Shown here: piece by piece, positions 16,872 through 26,821 of the stretch
How the letters are laid out: each line of letters opens with the position of its first letter
How positions within the stretch are numbered: position 1 is the stretch's first letter
Origin: Brevundimonas bullata
GTDB lineage: Bacteria > Pseudomonadota > Alphaproteobacteria > Caulobacterales > Caulobacteraceae
Direction: 5' to 3'
Assembly: GCF_003350205.1 (NCBI RefSeq)
Contig: NZ_QLLC01000016.1
Coordinates: 1-64,000 of the forward strand
DNA: 64,000 nucleotides
The notes under the pieces: model-generated
Seen by the model: only the letters and a program-made list of their open reading frames with translations
Told to the model about the DNA's origin: nothing
Databases searched by the model: none
Position numbers and translations under genes: made by a program

Positions 16872-17681
16872 ATGGGGGAGGGGGAGAGATACGAAGAGTT
16901 CGCGCCGCCCCAGGCCTTGCGCCCCTTCGTGCGCCTCCTGTGGACCTATGCGGCGCCCGCGCCCACCGGCGGGGTCCAGCGCATCGCCCCCGACGGCTGC
17001 CCCGAACTGGTGATCGACCTGGCCGCGCCCTACGAGGAAGAGGGCGAGCACGGCGTCTTCCGGCCCCAGCCTTCCGTCATCTTCGCCGGGCAGCTGACCC
17101 GCCCCATGGCGATCCGGCCCGTCGGCGCCGTGGAGATCGTCGCCGCCAAGTTCGAGCCGGACGGGGCGCGGGCGTTTCTCGGACGCCCCCTGATCGAGGC
17201 GACGGACCTGCGGCTGGACCTCACGGCGTTGTTGCGCGGTTTCACGGCGCCGTCCGGCGACCCGGCGGGGCAGGCGGCGGCCCTGGCCTACTGTCTGGAG
17301 ACCCTGCGTCGCGCCGGCGACTGGCGCATCGACCCCGCCGTCCGGGCCGAGGTCGCCGCCGTCGAACGCGAGGAGCAGGGGCCGTCTTTGTCGTCCGCCG
17401 ACCGCCGCGCCCTGCAACGCCGCTTCCGCGACCGGGTCGGCGTGGCCCCGCGCACCCTGCGCTCGGTGTTCCGTTTCCGCCGCATCTTCGACCATGCGCT
17501 GGGCCAGGACGCCGACGCCGCCTCCTGGCTGGAGGCCGGTCTGGCGGCGGGCTATTTCGACCAGCCCCAGATGGCGCGCGACTTCCGCCGCTTCCTCGGC
17601 TGCACCGCCACCGAATGGGCGCGCGAGCAGATGGAGCTGGCCCGCCAGCTCGCGTCGCAATCCTACAAGCCGCAAGGCTGA
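16872..17681 (+). CDS. AraC family transcriptional regulator
   Basis: The 269-residue protein has an N-terminal DUF6597-like sensor region (PPQALRPFVRLLWTY, APDGCPELVIDL) and a C-terminal AraC helix-turn-helix pair (about residues 170-255, with FRDRVGVAPRTLRSVFRFRRIFD and AAGYFDQPQMARDFRRFLG). The effector is unknown. It lies 6 bases after the DUF1178 gene and 42 bases before a small secreted protein, which is a candidate target or just a neighbour. Confidence 0.85.
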   Translation: MGEGERYEEFAPPQALRPFVRLLWTYAAPAPTGGVQRIAPDGCPELVIDLAAPYEEEGEHGVFRPQPSVIFAGQLTRPMAIRPVGAVEIVAAKFEPDGARAFLGRPLIEATDLRLDLTALLRGFTAPSGDPAGQAAALAYCLETLRRAGDWRIDPAVRAEVAAVEREEQGPSLSSADRRALQRRFRDRVGVAPRTLRSVFRFRRIFDHALGQDADAASWLEAGLAAGYFDQPQMARDFRRFLGCTATEWAREQMELARQLASQSYKPQG

Positions 17682-17723
17682 GGTCGGCCTAGGCTTCTGG
17701 TCGAAACGAGGAGGGAGACCTTG

Positions 17724-18197
17724 ATGTCGCTGCTGACCGCCCTGATGACCGCCGCCCTGTTGCAGGCTCCGGCAACCGCGCCCGACCTGTCCTGGCTGGC
17801 TGGCTACTGGCTGGACTGTTCCGACGGACGCGAGGCCTCCGAGACCTGGAGCGACCCGCGCCTGGGACTGGTCGTCGGTTCCGCCGTGACTGTGCGCAAT
17901 GGCCGCAGCGGCTTCGAATCCGCCCATATCGGCCCCATGCCTGATGGTGGGCCAGAGGGCGGTCTGGCCTATTTCGCCCGGCCCGAGGGCGCGTCCGCCG
18001 TGCCCTTCCGCCTGATCGAAAGCGGGCCTCAGCGGGCGGTTTTCGCCAACCCCGCCAACGACTTTCCGCACCGCATCATCTATCAACGCACGGGGGATGT
18101 GCTGGCCGCCCGCATCGAAGGGGCGGATGACGATGAGACCCGGAGTGCGGAATGGACATTCAACAAGGCGCCGCTGAACGCGCGCTGCCCGACCTGA
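17724..18197 (+). CDS. DUF6265-like exported protein
   Basis: The protein has 157 residues. A signal peptide (about residues 1-20, ending ALLQAPA) precedes a lipocalin-like domain opening with LSWLAGYWLDC and including ASETWSDPRLGLVVGSAVTVRNGR and PANDFPHRIIYQR, which match the DUF6265 family. No function is established. The ATG at 17724 is preceded by AGGAGGGA; a TTG one codon earlier is less likely. Confidence 0.75.
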   Translation: MSLLTALMTAALLQAPATAPDLSWLAGYWLDCSDGREASETWSDPRLGLVVGSAVTVRNGRSGFESAHIGPMPDGGPEGGLAYFARPEGASAVPFRLIESGPQRAVFANPANDFPHRIIYQRTGDVLAARIEGADDDETRSAEWTFNKAPLNARCPT

Positions 18198-18700
18198 CAA
18201 AGGGGGGGCTAATCTGGCGGCCGATGACGCCCGACGATATCGACGGCGTCGTCGGCGTCGCCCGCCTGTCCTTCCCCGACCATTTCGAGGCGCGCGAGTG
18301 CTTCGCCGAGCGTCAGCAACTGGCGCCCGAGGGCTGCTTCGTCCTGTCCGACGACGCCGGAACCGTCATGGGCTATCTGATGGCCTATCCGTGGACGCGC
18401 AACGCCGCTCCGCCGCTGGACAGCCTGATCGGCGCGGTCCCGGACGACGCCGAGGTCATCTATCTGCACGACCTGGCCGTCCACCCCGACACGCGCGGCG
18501 GCGGCTACACCCGGCCCATCGTCGAGCGTCTGGCGGAACAGTCGAAGGCGGCGGGCTGGAAAGAGATCGCCCTGGTCGCCGTCAACGAGGCTGCCGCCTT
18601 CTGGGAACGCAACGGCTTCGTGGTCCAGAACCCGCCCGGCATGGCCGAGAAACTGGCCAGCTACGGCGCCGACGCCCGCTACATGATCAGGACGCTCTGA
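18152..18700 (+). CDS. GNAT family N-acetyltransferase
   Basis: The 182-residue protein has a GNAT fold. Strand 1 is WRPMTPDDID, the acetyl-CoA motif A is LHDLAVHPDTRGGGYTRPIV, and AFWERNGFVV is the C-terminal motif. The acceptor is unknown. The start at 18152 overlaps the previous gene by 46 bases; the ATG at 18224 would cut into strand 1 and is less likely. Its last 14 bases overlap the convergent P-loop gene. Confidence 0.8.
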   Translation: MDIQQGAAERALPDLTKGGLIWRPMTPDDIDGVVGVARLSFPDHFEARECFAERQQLAPEGCFVLSDDAGTVMGYLMAYPWTRNAAPPLDSLIGAVPDDAEVIYLHDLAVHPDTRGGGYTRPIVERLAEQSKAAGWKEIALVAVNEAAAFWERNGFVVQNPPGMAEKLASYGADARYMIRTL

Positions 18701-19230
18701 TCGTCTCCAGCATAAAGGCGATACGCTCGGCGACGGACGCCTTCGGCAACTCGATCAGCTCATAGCCGAAACGCGGATAGACTTCGGTCATGGCGTCAAA
18801 AGTGCGCTGCGCCTCGTCCAGGTCCTGTCTGCGCTCGGCGTCCTGAGCGAATATCTCGGGCCAGACCGGGGCGATGAAGACGCTCCGGTCATAGCGCACC
18901 TCGCGCGCAGCCCGCTCGACATGGGCCGGGATCGGCAGGCCGCACAGGCTCAGGTAGCCGACCACGTCGGGTGTGCCCCGGTCGAAGAAGACCGGCCCCG
19001 CCGCGCCCTCGAACCGGGCGTAGGCCTCAAGTTCGCAGTCCAGCATCAACTCCGCGAACAGGGCGCGGTCGCGCCAGGGCAGGGCCTGTCCGCCGATGGC
19101 TTGCTGGCGGCGGACAGGCCCTGCCCGCCTCGGGCGAGGTCGCATAGCCCGCCGCCGCCAAGGCCTCGATCAGGCTGGTCTTGCCCGAACCGGGTCCGCC
19201 GGTGACGACGATGCGCTGCGACCCGTTCAC
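18687..19230 (-). pseudogene. AAA_28-type P-loop ATPase gene with a frameshift
   Basis: The N-terminal part (from ATG at 19230) reads [20 protein letters not shown] with a perfect Walker A, then TSPEAGRA. The rest of the domain (QQAIGGQALPWRDRALFAEL to ETIRAS) continues in another frame. Joined, the halves make one protein of about 180 residues of the AAA_28 / NadR-like kinase-type family (EAGR and Q-x-x-GG-x-ALPW motifs). The frame break lies within a perfect 18-bp inverted repeat (19077-19094 / 19109-19126). The ATG overlaps the ubiG stop (ATGA), so it was the second gene of that operon. A sequencing error is the main alternative to a true mutation. Confidence 0.8.
19077..19126. repeat. Perfect 18-bp inverted repeat at the frameshift
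   Basis: 19077-19094 and 19109-19126 are exact reverse complements separated by 14 bases. The arms encode unrelated parts of the P-loop protein, so the perfect symmetry is not required by the protein and coincides with the frame break. Confidence 0.95.
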
Positions 19231-20045
19231 GCGTCCCGCGTGGCCATCATCATGTAGTTGATGTCCACGTCCTCGCCCTCGCTCCAGCGGTCGTTGAGCG
19301 GGTCATAGGCCAGCCCGTAGGGGCCGGTGACGGTCAGGGGCTCGCCGTCCAGCATGGCGCGCAGTTCCTCGGGTTTGAGGAACTGGCGCCAGTCGTGGGT
19401 GCCGGCAGGGACCCAGCGCAGGACGTACTCGGCGGCGACCTTGCCCAGCAGCAGGCCCTTCAAGGTGCGGTTCAGCGTGGCGACGATCATCATCCCGCCC
19501 GGCTTGATCAGCTTGGAGCAGGCGCGGACGAAGGCCTCTGGATCGGCCACGTGCTCGATCACCTCCATGGTCAGGACCACGTCGAAGGGGCCGGCGCCTG
19601 CCTCCACCATCTGCTCGACCGTGGCGGCGCGATAGGTGATGTCGAGGCCGACCTGTTCGGCGTGGGCGCGGGCCGTGCCGATATTCTCGGACGAGGCGTC
19701 CAGCGCCGTGACGTCAAACCCCATGCGCCGCATCGGCTCGGCGATCAGGCCGCCGCCGCAGCCGATGTCGATCAGGCTGAGACCGTTGAAGGGCGCACGG
19801 ATCCGCACGTCGCGGCCGAAATGCTCGGCGGCGCGGTCGCGGACGAATTTCAGCCGCGCCGGATTGAAGCGATGCAGGGGCGCAAACGGCCCTTTCGGGT
19901 CCCACCACTCCGCTGCCTGGGCCGAGAAACGGGCCACATCAGCAGGATCGATGCTGGGCCCCTCGGCACGATCGGTTGCAAAGGGTGAAAAACCCTCTTC
20001 GCTTTGGGGTTTGCGCGGCTCAAGGCTGTCGTTAGAAGCGGACAT
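19227..20045 (-). CDS. ubiG: UbiG, ubiquinone O-methyltransferase
   Basis: The 272-residue enzyme performs both O-methylations of ubiquinone synthesis. SAM motif I is [39 protein letters not shown] and TLNRTLKG are UbiG signatures, as is the [15 protein letters not shown] segment. I start at the ATG at 20045; one four codons earlier (20057) is equally possible. It is divergent from lysC, the usual alphaproteobacterial arrangement, and its stop overlaps the start of the frameshifted P-loop gene. Confidence 0.95.
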   Translation of the reverse strand: MSASNDSLEPRKPQSEEGFSPFATDRAEGPSIDPADVARFSAQAAEWWDPKGPFAPLHRFNPARLKFVRDRAAEHFGRDVRIRAPFNGLSLIDIGCGGGLIAEPMRRMGFDVTALDASSENIGTARAHAEQVGLDITYRAATVEQMVEAGAGPFDVVLTMEVIEHVADPEAFVRACSKLIKPGGMMIVATLNRTLKGLLLGKVAAEYVLRWVPAGTHDWRQFLKPEELRAMLDGEPLTVTGPYGLAYDPLNDRWSEGEDVDINYMMMATRDA

Positions 20046-20101
20046 GGTCGCAGGCATGAACCGCCTTGGCCGCCCATGCAAGCAGGGGACGAAACGGCAC
20101 G

Positions 20102-21376
20102 ATGACGCGGCCCGAAACGACACGACTGGTGATGAAGTTCGGGGGGACCTCCATGGGGGACCTCGAGCGTATTCGTCGTGCGGCGCGAATTATCGCCGCC
20201 GAGGCCGCCAAGGGCAAACAGATCGCCGTGGTGGTGTCCGCCATGGCCGGCAAGACCAATGAGCTGGTGGCCTGGACCGACGGTGCGGGTCCCGCCGCCG
20301 CAGGCCTTCCCCTGTCGGACGACGAATACGACGTGGTGGTCGCCTCGGGCGAGCAGGTGACGTCGGGCCTTCTGGCCCTGACCCTGCGCAACATGGGCCT
20401 GAACGCGCGCAGCTGGATGGGCTGGCAGATCCCCATCATCACCGACGACGCCCATGGCCGCGCCCGCATCGAGGACGTGCCCGGCGATGTCCTGGGCGCC
20501 GCCGTCGACAGCGGCCAGATCGCCATTGTCCCCGGCTTCCAGGGCGTCACCCGCGACGGCCGCATCACGACCCTGGGTCGCGGCGGCTCTGACACCTCAG
20601 CGGTGGCGGTGGCGGCGGCGCTCGGCGCCCCTTGCGACATCTACACCGACGTGGACGGCGTCTACACGACCGACCCCCGCATCGAGAGCCGCGCGCGGCG
20701 CCTGGAAAAGGTCTCCTACGAGGAGATGCTGGAAATGGCCTCGCTCGGGGCCAAGGTGCTGCAGACCCGCTCGGTCGAACTGGCCATGGCCAAGCAGGTC
20801 CCGGTTCGGGTCCTGTCCAGCTTCATCGAGCCGGATGAGAATGGAAATCTGCCGGAAAACGCCGGCACCCTGATTTGTGATGAGGATGAGATCGTGGAAA
20901 AGCGCATCGTTTCCGGCGTGACCATGAGCCGGGACGAAGCCCGGATCACGCTGCTGGGTCTGGCGGACCGCACCGACGCCCCCGCCGACGTCTTCACGCG
21001 TCTGGCCGAGGCCAACGTCAACGTCGACATGATCGTGCAGAGCCAGGCCCGCACCGAGGGCGCGGTGAACCTGACCTTCACGACGGGCCGCCGCGACGCC
21101 CAGCGCGCCGCCGAGATGATGACCGCGGCCAAGGCGGAACTCGGCTTCGAGGAACTGCGCATCGACGCTGACGTGGCCAAGATCTCTGTCATCGGCGTGG
21201 GCATGCGCAGCCATGCGGGCGTGGCCCAGACCATGTTCCGGGCCTTGGCCGACAAGGGCGTCAAGTTCCAGGCCATCTCGACCTCCGAGATCAAGATCAG
21301 CGTGCTGATCGAGGACGCCTATTCCGAACTGGCCGTGCGGGCGCTGCATGCGGCTTACGGACTCGACGCGCTATAG
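20102..21376 (+). CDS. lysC: Aspartate kinase
   Basis: The 424-residue protein catalyses the first step of lysine, threonine and methionine synthesis. Seen: KFGGTSM near the N-terminus, [16 protein letters not shown] in the kinase domain, [13 protein letters not shown], and two C-terminal ACT domains (about 265-335 and 345-420) with VNVDMIVQ and [15 protein letters not shown], which bind lysine or threonine for feedback control. The start at 20102 matches the family; upstream ATGs would overlap the divergent ubiG leader. ptsP follows after 54 bases. Confidence 0.96.
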   Translation: MTRPETTRLVMKFGGTSMGDLERIRRAARIIAAEAAKGKQIAVVVSAMAGKTNELVAWTDGAGPAAAGLPLSDDEYDVVVASGEQVTSGLLALTLRNMGLNARSWMGWQIPIITDDAHGRARIEDVPGDVLGAAVDSGQIAIVPGFQGVTRDGRITTLGRGGSDTSAVAVAAALGAPCDIYTDVDGVYTTDPRIESRARRLEKVSYEEMLEMASLGAKVLQTRSVELAMAKQVPVRVLSSFIEPDENGNLPENAGTLICDEDEIVEKRIVSGVTMSRDEARITLLGLADRTDAPADVFTRLAEANVNVDMIVQSQARTEGAVNLTFTTGRRDAQRAAEMMTAAKAELGFEELRIDADVAKISVIGVGMRSHAGVAQTMFRALADKGVKFQAISTSEIKISVLIEDAYSELAVRALHAAYGLDAL

Positions 21377-21430
21377 AATGAACACGAGGGCCGTCCTATC
21401 TGATCGATAGGCGGCAAGGCGGGAGGCGAC

Positions 21431-23698
21431 ATGGTGAAGGGCGGATTGACGACGAGGGGGCCTCGCAACCTCCTGCGCCAGATCCGCGAAGCCATGGCCG
21501 GCGGCGGCCCGGCGCAGGACCGGCTGGACATGGTGGTGCGCACCATCGCCCAGTCCATGGTCGCCGAGGTCTGCTCCATCTATCTGCGCCGAGCCTCGGG
21601 CGAGCTGGAGCTGTTCGCCACGCAAGGCCTGAACCCCGAGGCCGTCCATAACACCCGCCTGCGCCCCGGCGAGGGCCTGGTCGGCGAGGTGGCCCGGCTG
21701 GCCCAGCCGATCAGCCTGTCGGACGCCCCGTCCCACCCCAGCTTCTCCTATCGCCCGGAAACCGGCGAAGACCCCTTCCACGCCTTCCTCGGCGCGCCCC
21801 TGCTGCGCGGCGGCCGGGCCATCGGCGTCCTGGTCGTCCAGAACCGCGCCGCCCGTCGCTATGACGAGGAAGAGGTCGAGGACATCCAGACCATCGCCAT
21901 GGTCCTGGCCGAGACGGTCGCCTCGGGCGAACTGCTGGCCCAGGACGAACTGCGCGACGTCGAGGTTGCCCCTCATCGCCCCGAACGGCTGAAGGGTCAG
22001 AAGTTCGCCGAAGGCCTGGCCTACGGCGTCGTGGTCCAGCACGAGGCACCGCTGGCGCCTGAACAACTGCTGTCCGATGACCCGACCGCCGAGGAAAAAC
22101 GCCTGGCTGAGGCCCTGTCGGCGCTCAAGGCCGGCATCGACGTCATGCTGGAAGGCGGCCAGACCAAGCTGGGCGGCACCTCGTTCGAGGTGCTGGAAAC
22201 CTATCGCATGTTCGCCGATGACCGGGGCTGGAACCGCTCGCTGGAAGAGGCCGTGCGCTCCGGCCTGACCGCCGAGGCCGCCGTCGACCGCGTCCGCAAC
22301 GAACACCGCGCCCGCTTCGCCAAGGCCCGCGACCCCTATATCCGCGAACGCCTGCACGACTTTGAGGACCTGGCCAACCGTCTGCTGCGGGTGCTGGCGG
22401 GCGACAACCCCGGCCACCGCGACCTGCCCGACGACGCCATTCTGGTGGCCAGAAACCTCGGCCCCGCCGACCTGCTGGAATACCCGCGGCACAAGCTGCG
22501 CGGCCTCTTGCTGGAAGAAGGCTCGGCCGCCAGCCACGCCGTCATCGTCGCCCGCGCCCTCCAGATCCCTTGCGTCGGGCGTCTGCAAGGCCTGCGAGAC
22601 CGCCTGTCCGAGGGCGATCAGGTCATCGTCGACGGCGAGACGGGCGAGGCCTACCTGCGTCCGCGCCCCGACATGCTGGCGGCGGTCCAGACCCGCATGG
22701 CCGTGCGCGCACAGCGCCGCGCCGAGTTCGACCTGCTGCGCGACACCCCCGCCATCACCAAGGACGGCACGCGCATCACCGTCCTGACCAACGCCGGTCT
22801 GGCGGTCGATCTGGAAAATCTGGACGCGACGGGGGCCGAAGGCATCGGCCTGTTCCGCACCGAGTTCCAGTTCATGGTTTCGGACGAGCTGCCGCGTCTG
22901 GACGCCCAGACGGCGCTCTACAAGCTGGTGCTGGACGCGGCGGGCGACCGGCCCGTCACCTTCCGCACCCTGGACATCGGCGGCGACAAGGTCCTGCCCT
23001 ATCTCGACAATGAGCGCGAAGAGAACCCGGCCCTGGGCCGTCGCGCCATCCGCCTGGGCCTCGACCGTCCGGCCCTGCTGCGGATGCAGGTGCGCGCCCT
23101 TCTGGCCGCCGCCGCCGGACGCGAGCTGCGCGTCATGTTCCCCATGATCGCCACGGTGGACGAGTTCCGCGCCGCGCGCGAACTGGTCGATGTCGAATGC
23201 GACTGGGCGCGGCGTCGCGGGCGGCCCCTGCCGTCCCTGCTGCGGGTCGGGGCCATGGTCGAATGCCCCAGCCTGCTGTGGCACCTGGACGCCCTGCTGC
23301 CGCTGACCGACTTCGTCTCCATCGGCACCAACGACCTGTTGCAGTATATGTTCGCCGCGGATCGGACCAATCCCCTGGTCTCGGACCGCTATGATCCCCT
23401 GTCGCCCCCGGCCCTGCGCGCCCTGGCCGAAATCCAGCAGAAGTGCGCCGATAGCGCCACGCCGGTCTCGGTCTGCGGCGAGCTGGCCGGTCGTCCGCTG
23501 GAAGCCTTCGCCCTGATCACCCTGGGCTACACCCGCCTGTCCGCCCCGGCGGGGGGGGTGGGGCCGGTCAAGCGGATGATCCTGTCGGCGGACCTGCCGG
23601 CCGCCCGTCGCGGCATGAACGTCCTTCTCGGCTCCTCGGCCGGATCGGTGCGCGGCGAGATCGAGTCCCTGGCGCGCAAGCTGAACGTCATCGTCTGA
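21431..23698 (+). CDS. ptsP: PtsP, enzyme I of the nitrogen phosphotransferase system (EI-Ntr)
   Basis: The 755-residue protein passes phosphate from PEP to NPr in the PTS-Ntr regulatory chain. An N-terminal GAF domain (about 20-170) binds small ligands such as glutamine in related enzymes. The HPr-binding and phosphohistidine domain has active His369 in GSAASHAVIVARAL. The PEP-binding TIM barrel contains GLFRTEFQFM, FRTLDIGGDK and the active Cys region VSVCGELAGRP. Order after lysC is conserved in alphaproteobacteria. No ptsH or ptsN gene is in the window. Confidence 0.95.
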   Translation: MVKGGLTTRGPRNLLRQIREAMAGGGPAQDRLDMVVRTIAQSMVAEVCSIYLRRASGELELFATQGLNPEAVHNTRLRPGEGLVGEVARLAQPISLSDAPSHPSFSYRPETGEDPFHAFLGAPLLRGGRAIGVLVVQNRAARRYDEEEVEDIQTIAMVLAETVASGELLAQDELRDVEVAPHRPERLKGQKFAEGLAYGVVVQHEAPLAPEQLLSDDPTAEEKRLAEALSALKAGIDVMLEGGQTKLGGTSFEVLETYRMFADDRGWNRSLEEAVRSGLTAEAAVDRVRNEHRARFAKARDPYIRERLHDFEDLANRLLRVLAGDNPGHRDLPDDAILVARNLGPADLLEYPRHKLRGLLLEEGSAASHAVIVARALQIPCVGRLQGLRDRLSEGDQVIVDGETGEAYLRPRPDMLAAVQTRMAVRAQRRAEFDLLRDTPAITKDGTRITVLTNAGLAVDLENLDATGAEGIGLFRTEFQFMVSDELPRLDAQTALYKLVLDAAGDRPVTFRTLDIGGDKVLPYLDNEREENPALGRRAIRLGLDRPALLRMQVRALLAAAAGRELRVMFPMIATVDEFRAARELVDVECDWARRRGRPLPSLLRVGAMVECPSLLWHLDALLPLTDFVSIGTNDLLQYMFAADRTNPLVSDRYDPLSPPALRALAEIQQKCADSATPVSVCGELAGRPLEAFALITLGYTRLSAPAGGVGPVKRMILSADLPAARRGMNVLLGSSAGSVRGEIESLARKLNVIV

Positions 23699-23791
23699 TC
23701 CAAGCGGGGCCGCTTTCCCGCGTTGCCCGCAGCACAGGCCTCGTCTAAGCGAGGGGAGGGCGCGTTCGCGTCCGCACTGACGGAACCCCGC

Positions 23792-24856
23792 ATGGATCAG
23801 GATCGGCAGGACGCGCCGTCCCTCGAGGACGCCGAGACGCTGGGCGAGGCCCTGCGCGCGGCCCGTCTCGCCTCGGGCCGCTCCATGGCCCAGCTGTCGA
23901 CCATGACGCGGGTGCATCCGCGCTATCTGACGGCGCTGGAGCAGAACGAGTTCTCGGTCCTGCCGTCGCGCATCTTCTCCATGGGCTATGTGCGGGCCTA
24001 TGCGGGCGCGCTCGGTCTGGACGAACTGACCGCCGTCGAGCGCTTCAAACGCGAGTTCCCGGAAGCCGCGGTGCCGCTTCAGGCCCCGACCGGCGCCGCC
24101 CTGCAACAGGTGCGCCGCACCTCGCCCAAGGTTCTGGCCGCGCTGGGCGTGCTGATCCTGGCCGTCGTCGGCTGGAACGTCTTCCAGCGCGTGGTCCGCA
24201 TCGAGCCGCCCCATCCCTCCGACCTGGTCGCCGTGCCCAAGGACTGGGCCAAGGCGGCCGACGCCGAGGTCGATAAGGCCTTGTATCTGGGCGCGCCGCG
24301 CGCCGCCCCGCCGGATCAGACCACCCCGGCCCTCTACATCACGCCCGGTCTTGAGGCACAGCTGACGGGCGTCGACCCGGACGATCCCAACGCCGTCGTG
24401 GCCCCGTCGCCCCCGGTCCAGGCGGCCTTCAACCCGCGCGGGGCGGTCTACGGCGCCTCGGCCATCACCTCCCAGGTCATCCTTCAGGCCAAGAAGCCCG
24501 CGACCCTGGTCGTGCGTCAGGGCGACGGCCGCATCCTGTTCGCGCGTCAGCTGGCGGCGGGCGAGGCCTGGCGCGCGCCGCCCAATGTCTCGGCCACGGT
24601 GGACGTGTCGGACCCGACGGCCTTTGACGTCTATCTGAACGGCGAGCACAGCGGGGCCTTGCCGGCGCCCGCATCGCCGCTGGGTCAGCTGAACGCCCGC
24701 GCCCAGGCCGCCGCCCGCCAGTCCGAGGCCCGCGCCGCCGCCGCCGCAGAAGCCCAGACCCGCGCCCGCGCCGCCCAGGCCGCCGCCGCCCTCGCGGCTG
24801 CGCCCCCGCCGGTCGCACCAACGCCCGCCGCCCAGGCGCCGCCGCCCGCGAGATGA
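23792..24856 (+). CDS. RodZ-like protein: HTH_25 domain, transmembrane helix, DUF4115
   Basis: The 354-residue protein has a cytoplasmic helix-turn-helix (about 18-85, with [17 protein letters not shown] and [17 protein letters not shown]), one transmembrane helix at about 113-132, and a periplasmic DUF4115 domain (about 225-300) ending in a long Ala/Pro-rich tail. This is the RodZ architecture, which links MreB to cell-shape control; related alphaproteobacterial proteins next to ispG are often just annotated as HTH proteins. I start at ATG 23792. Confidence 0.85.
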   Translation: MDQDRQDAPSLEDAETLGEALRAARLASGRSMAQLSTMTRVHPRYLTALEQNEFSVLPSRIFSMGYVRAYAGALGLDELTAVERFKREFPEAAVPLQAPTGAALQQVRRTSPKVLAALGVLILAVVGWNVFQRVVRIEPPHPSDLVAVPKDWAKAADAEVDKALYLGAPRAAPPDQTTPALYITPGLEAQLTGVDPDDPNAVVAPSPPVQAAFNPRGAVYGASAITSQVILQAKKPATLVVRQGDGRILFARQLAAGEAWRAPPNVSATVDVSDPTAFDVYLNGEHSGALPAPASPLGQLNARAQAAARQSEARAAAAAEAQTRARAAQAAAALAAAPPPVAPTPAAQAPPPAR

Positions 24857-24920
24857 ATCGTCGCGGTCCGCGACTGATGTCGTGGTTTTGCCGTCCTTCC
24901 TCGCCTATGTTCCGCGCGAC

Positions 24921-26072
24921 ATGAGCAGTTCCGAACTCGGCCACATCCGTCCCTGGCGCCACATCGAGCGCCGCAAGAGCCGCCAGATCATGGTCGGCTC
25001 GGTTCCGGTCGGCGGCGACGCCCCGATCAGCGTCCAGTCGATGACCAATACGCCGACGACCGACGCGGCGGCGACGCTGGAACAGATCCGCCAGCTGGAG
25101 GAAGCCGGGGCCGACATCGTCCGCGTCTCCTGCCCCGACGAGGAGTCGACGGCGGCCTTCAGGACCATCGCGCGCGAGGCCCGCGTGCCGCTCGTGGCCG
25201 ACATCCACTTCCACTACAAACGCGGCGTCGAAGCGGCCCAGGCGGGCGCCGCCTGCCTGCGCATCAACCCGGGCAACATCGGCTCCATCGACCGTGTGAA
25301 GGAGGTCGTCCAGGCCGCCCGCGACCACGGCTGCTCCATGCGCATCGGCGTCAACGCCGGGTCGCTGGAGAAAGAGCTGCTGGAGAAATACGGCGAGCCC
25401 TGTCCCGACGCCATGGTCGAGAGCGCCCTGAACCACGCCCGCATCCTGCAGGACCTGGACTTCCACGAGTTCAAGATCTCGGTGAAGGCGTCGGACCCCT
25501 TCCTGACGGTCGCCGCCTATCAGCAGCTGGCCGAGGCCATCGACTGCCCCCTGCACCTCGGCGTGACCGAGGCCGGACCCTTGCGCACCGGCACCATCAA
25601 GTCGGCCATCGGCATGGGCAACATGCTGTGGGCCGGCATCGGCGACACCATCCGCGTCTCGCTGGCCGCCGATCCGGTGGAAGAGATCAAGGTCGGCTTC
25701 GACATCCTCAAGTCGCTGGGCCTGCGCCACCGGGGGGTGAACATCATCGCCTGTCCGTCCTGCGCGCGTCAGGGCTTCAACGTCATCGAGACGGTCGCGA
25801 TTTTGGAAGAGAAGCTGGCCCACGTCTCGACGGCCATGTCGCTGTCCATCATCGGCTGCGTCGTCAACGGCCCCGGCGAGGCCCTCTACACCGACGTCGG
25901 CTTCACCGGCGGCGGCAAGGGCGCGGGCATGGTCTATCTGAACGGCAAGATCGCCGGCAAACAGGCCAATGACCGCATGATCGACCACATCGTCGAACTG
26001 GTCGAAGCCAAGGCCGCCGAACTGGACGCGGCGCGCGCCGCCGCAGACGCTTCCCGCCAAGCTGCCGAGTAG
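24921..26072 (+). CDS. ispG: IspG (GcpE), HMBPP synthase
   Basis: The 383-residue iron-sulfur enzyme converts the cyclic diphosphate MEcPP to HMBPP in the non-mevalonate isoprenoid pathway. Seen: [35 protein letters not shown] and the [4Fe-4S] ligands in [11 protein letters not shown] and [11 protein letters not shown]. The start at 24921 gives the expected N-terminus. The RodZ-like gene lies upstream at 64 bases, as in other alphaproteobacteria. Confidence 0.96.
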   Translation: MSSSELGHIRPWRHIERRKSRQIMVGSVPVGGDAPISVQSMTNTPTTDAAATLEQIRQLEEAGADIVRVSCPDEESTAAFRTIAREARVPLVADIHFHYKRGVEAAQAGAACLRINPGNIGSIDRVKEVVQAARDHGCSMRIGVNAGSLEKELLEKYGEPCPDAMVESALNHARILQDLDFHEFKISVKASDPFLTVAAYQQLAEAIDCPLHLGVTEAGPLRTGTIKSAIGMGNMLWAGIGDTIRVSLAADPVEEIKVGFDILKSLGLRHRGVNIIACPSCARQGFNVIETVAILEEKLAHVSTAMSLSIIGCVVNGPGEALYTDVGFTGGGKGAGMVYLNGKIAGKQANDRMIDHIVELVEAKAAELDAARAAADASRQAAE

Positions 26073-26073
26073 A

Positions 26074-26798
26074 TTAGCTGGCGTTTGATCTGCCAGTTTT
26101 TCGATGGTGCATTTGGTGTCGATGCTGCTGAACGTCTTTGATGCGGTGCGGGAGTTCGAATGCTACTTCGATGAAGATCTTGAGGAAGTGCGCGTAAGCA
26201 TACGCTAGCTCGGGGTCGCCTTTCAGTTCATGAGCCGCTTCGTTCCGATCTAGCCTAACGACGTGGGCCCATTCAGCGACAGCTTCAGTGATGACGCCTT
26301 TGCTTCGTAGGCGATCTATTCGGGCGGCGTGACTTCCGGATTTTGGCTGGCAGCCCCCTCAATGTGCCTAAGTGCGACTTCGAGAATCGAGCCGCAGATG
26401 GCTAGGTTCCCCGCTGCATTTCGACGACGAGCCACGTCCTCAAGAAGGTCGGGCATGGCCTGACGAATTTCCTCGGGGACGGCCCTGCTGAAGGAGACTG
26501 TGGGCGTGCCGGGATGCTGTTCGACCAGTTTGATGTCGGCTTGATAGTGCCCCCATTCACTGGACGGCACATCTTCGGCCATGATGGGGCGCAGGATCGA
26601 GTCTTTACCTTGCACCACGAGGCTCAGAAGACCTTCGCACTCTGGGCAGTAGGACGCTACGGCTGCAGTAGCGACTGGATCAGCCAGAGGATTTTTCTCA
26701 AGCTCTTCTTCATCTGGCCACCAACGAAAAAACGCCTCCGCTGATGCCCTTGTCGGTTCTGAGCAATAGGGGCAGATGACTCTAAAGGCCAAGGCCAT
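26074..26798 (-). pseudogene. DUF4145-like gene with a one-base frameshift
   Basis: From ATG 26798 the first frame encodes a two-CxxC zinc-ribbon-like N-terminus (CPYC, CPEC), then LLEDVARRRNAAGNLAICG and ILEVALRHIEGAASQ, and stops at 26316. The remainder continues in the neighbouring frame to a TAA at 26074-26076: IDRLRSKGVITEAVAEWAHV, VRLDRNEAAHELKG, HFLKIFIEVAFELP, the helical R-x-x-x-N-x-A-A-H core of DUF4145. Adding one A to the AAAA run at 26344-26341 (minus strand) restores one reading frame of about 240 residues. The base composition is AT-richer than the flanking genes. The lesion may be a real mutation, a phase-variable tract or a sequencing error. Confidence 0.75.
26078..26101 (+). 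terminator. Possible terminator of ispG
   Basis: CTGGC (26078-26082) pairs with GCCAG (26092-26096), followed by TTTTT. The stem is short and overlaps the end of the convergent DUF4145-like coding sequence, so its role is uncertain. Confidence 0.4.
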
Positions 26799-26821
26799 AA
26801 GAAGCGTCCTGTGAGTCGAAA

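Noticed and set aside
21371..24649. An open frame of about 1090 codons on the minus strand opposite ptsP and the RodZ-like gene
   Set aside because: It covers two convincing plus-strand genes with conserved catalytic motifs, and its own product shows Gly/Gln/Arg-rich shadow composition.
26150..26166. GGGAGTTCGAATGC as the T-arm of a tRNA
   Set aside because: The bases on both sides do not pair as a T-stem, no acceptor stem or anticodon arm is present, and the stretch lies in the frameshifted DUF4145-like coding sequence.
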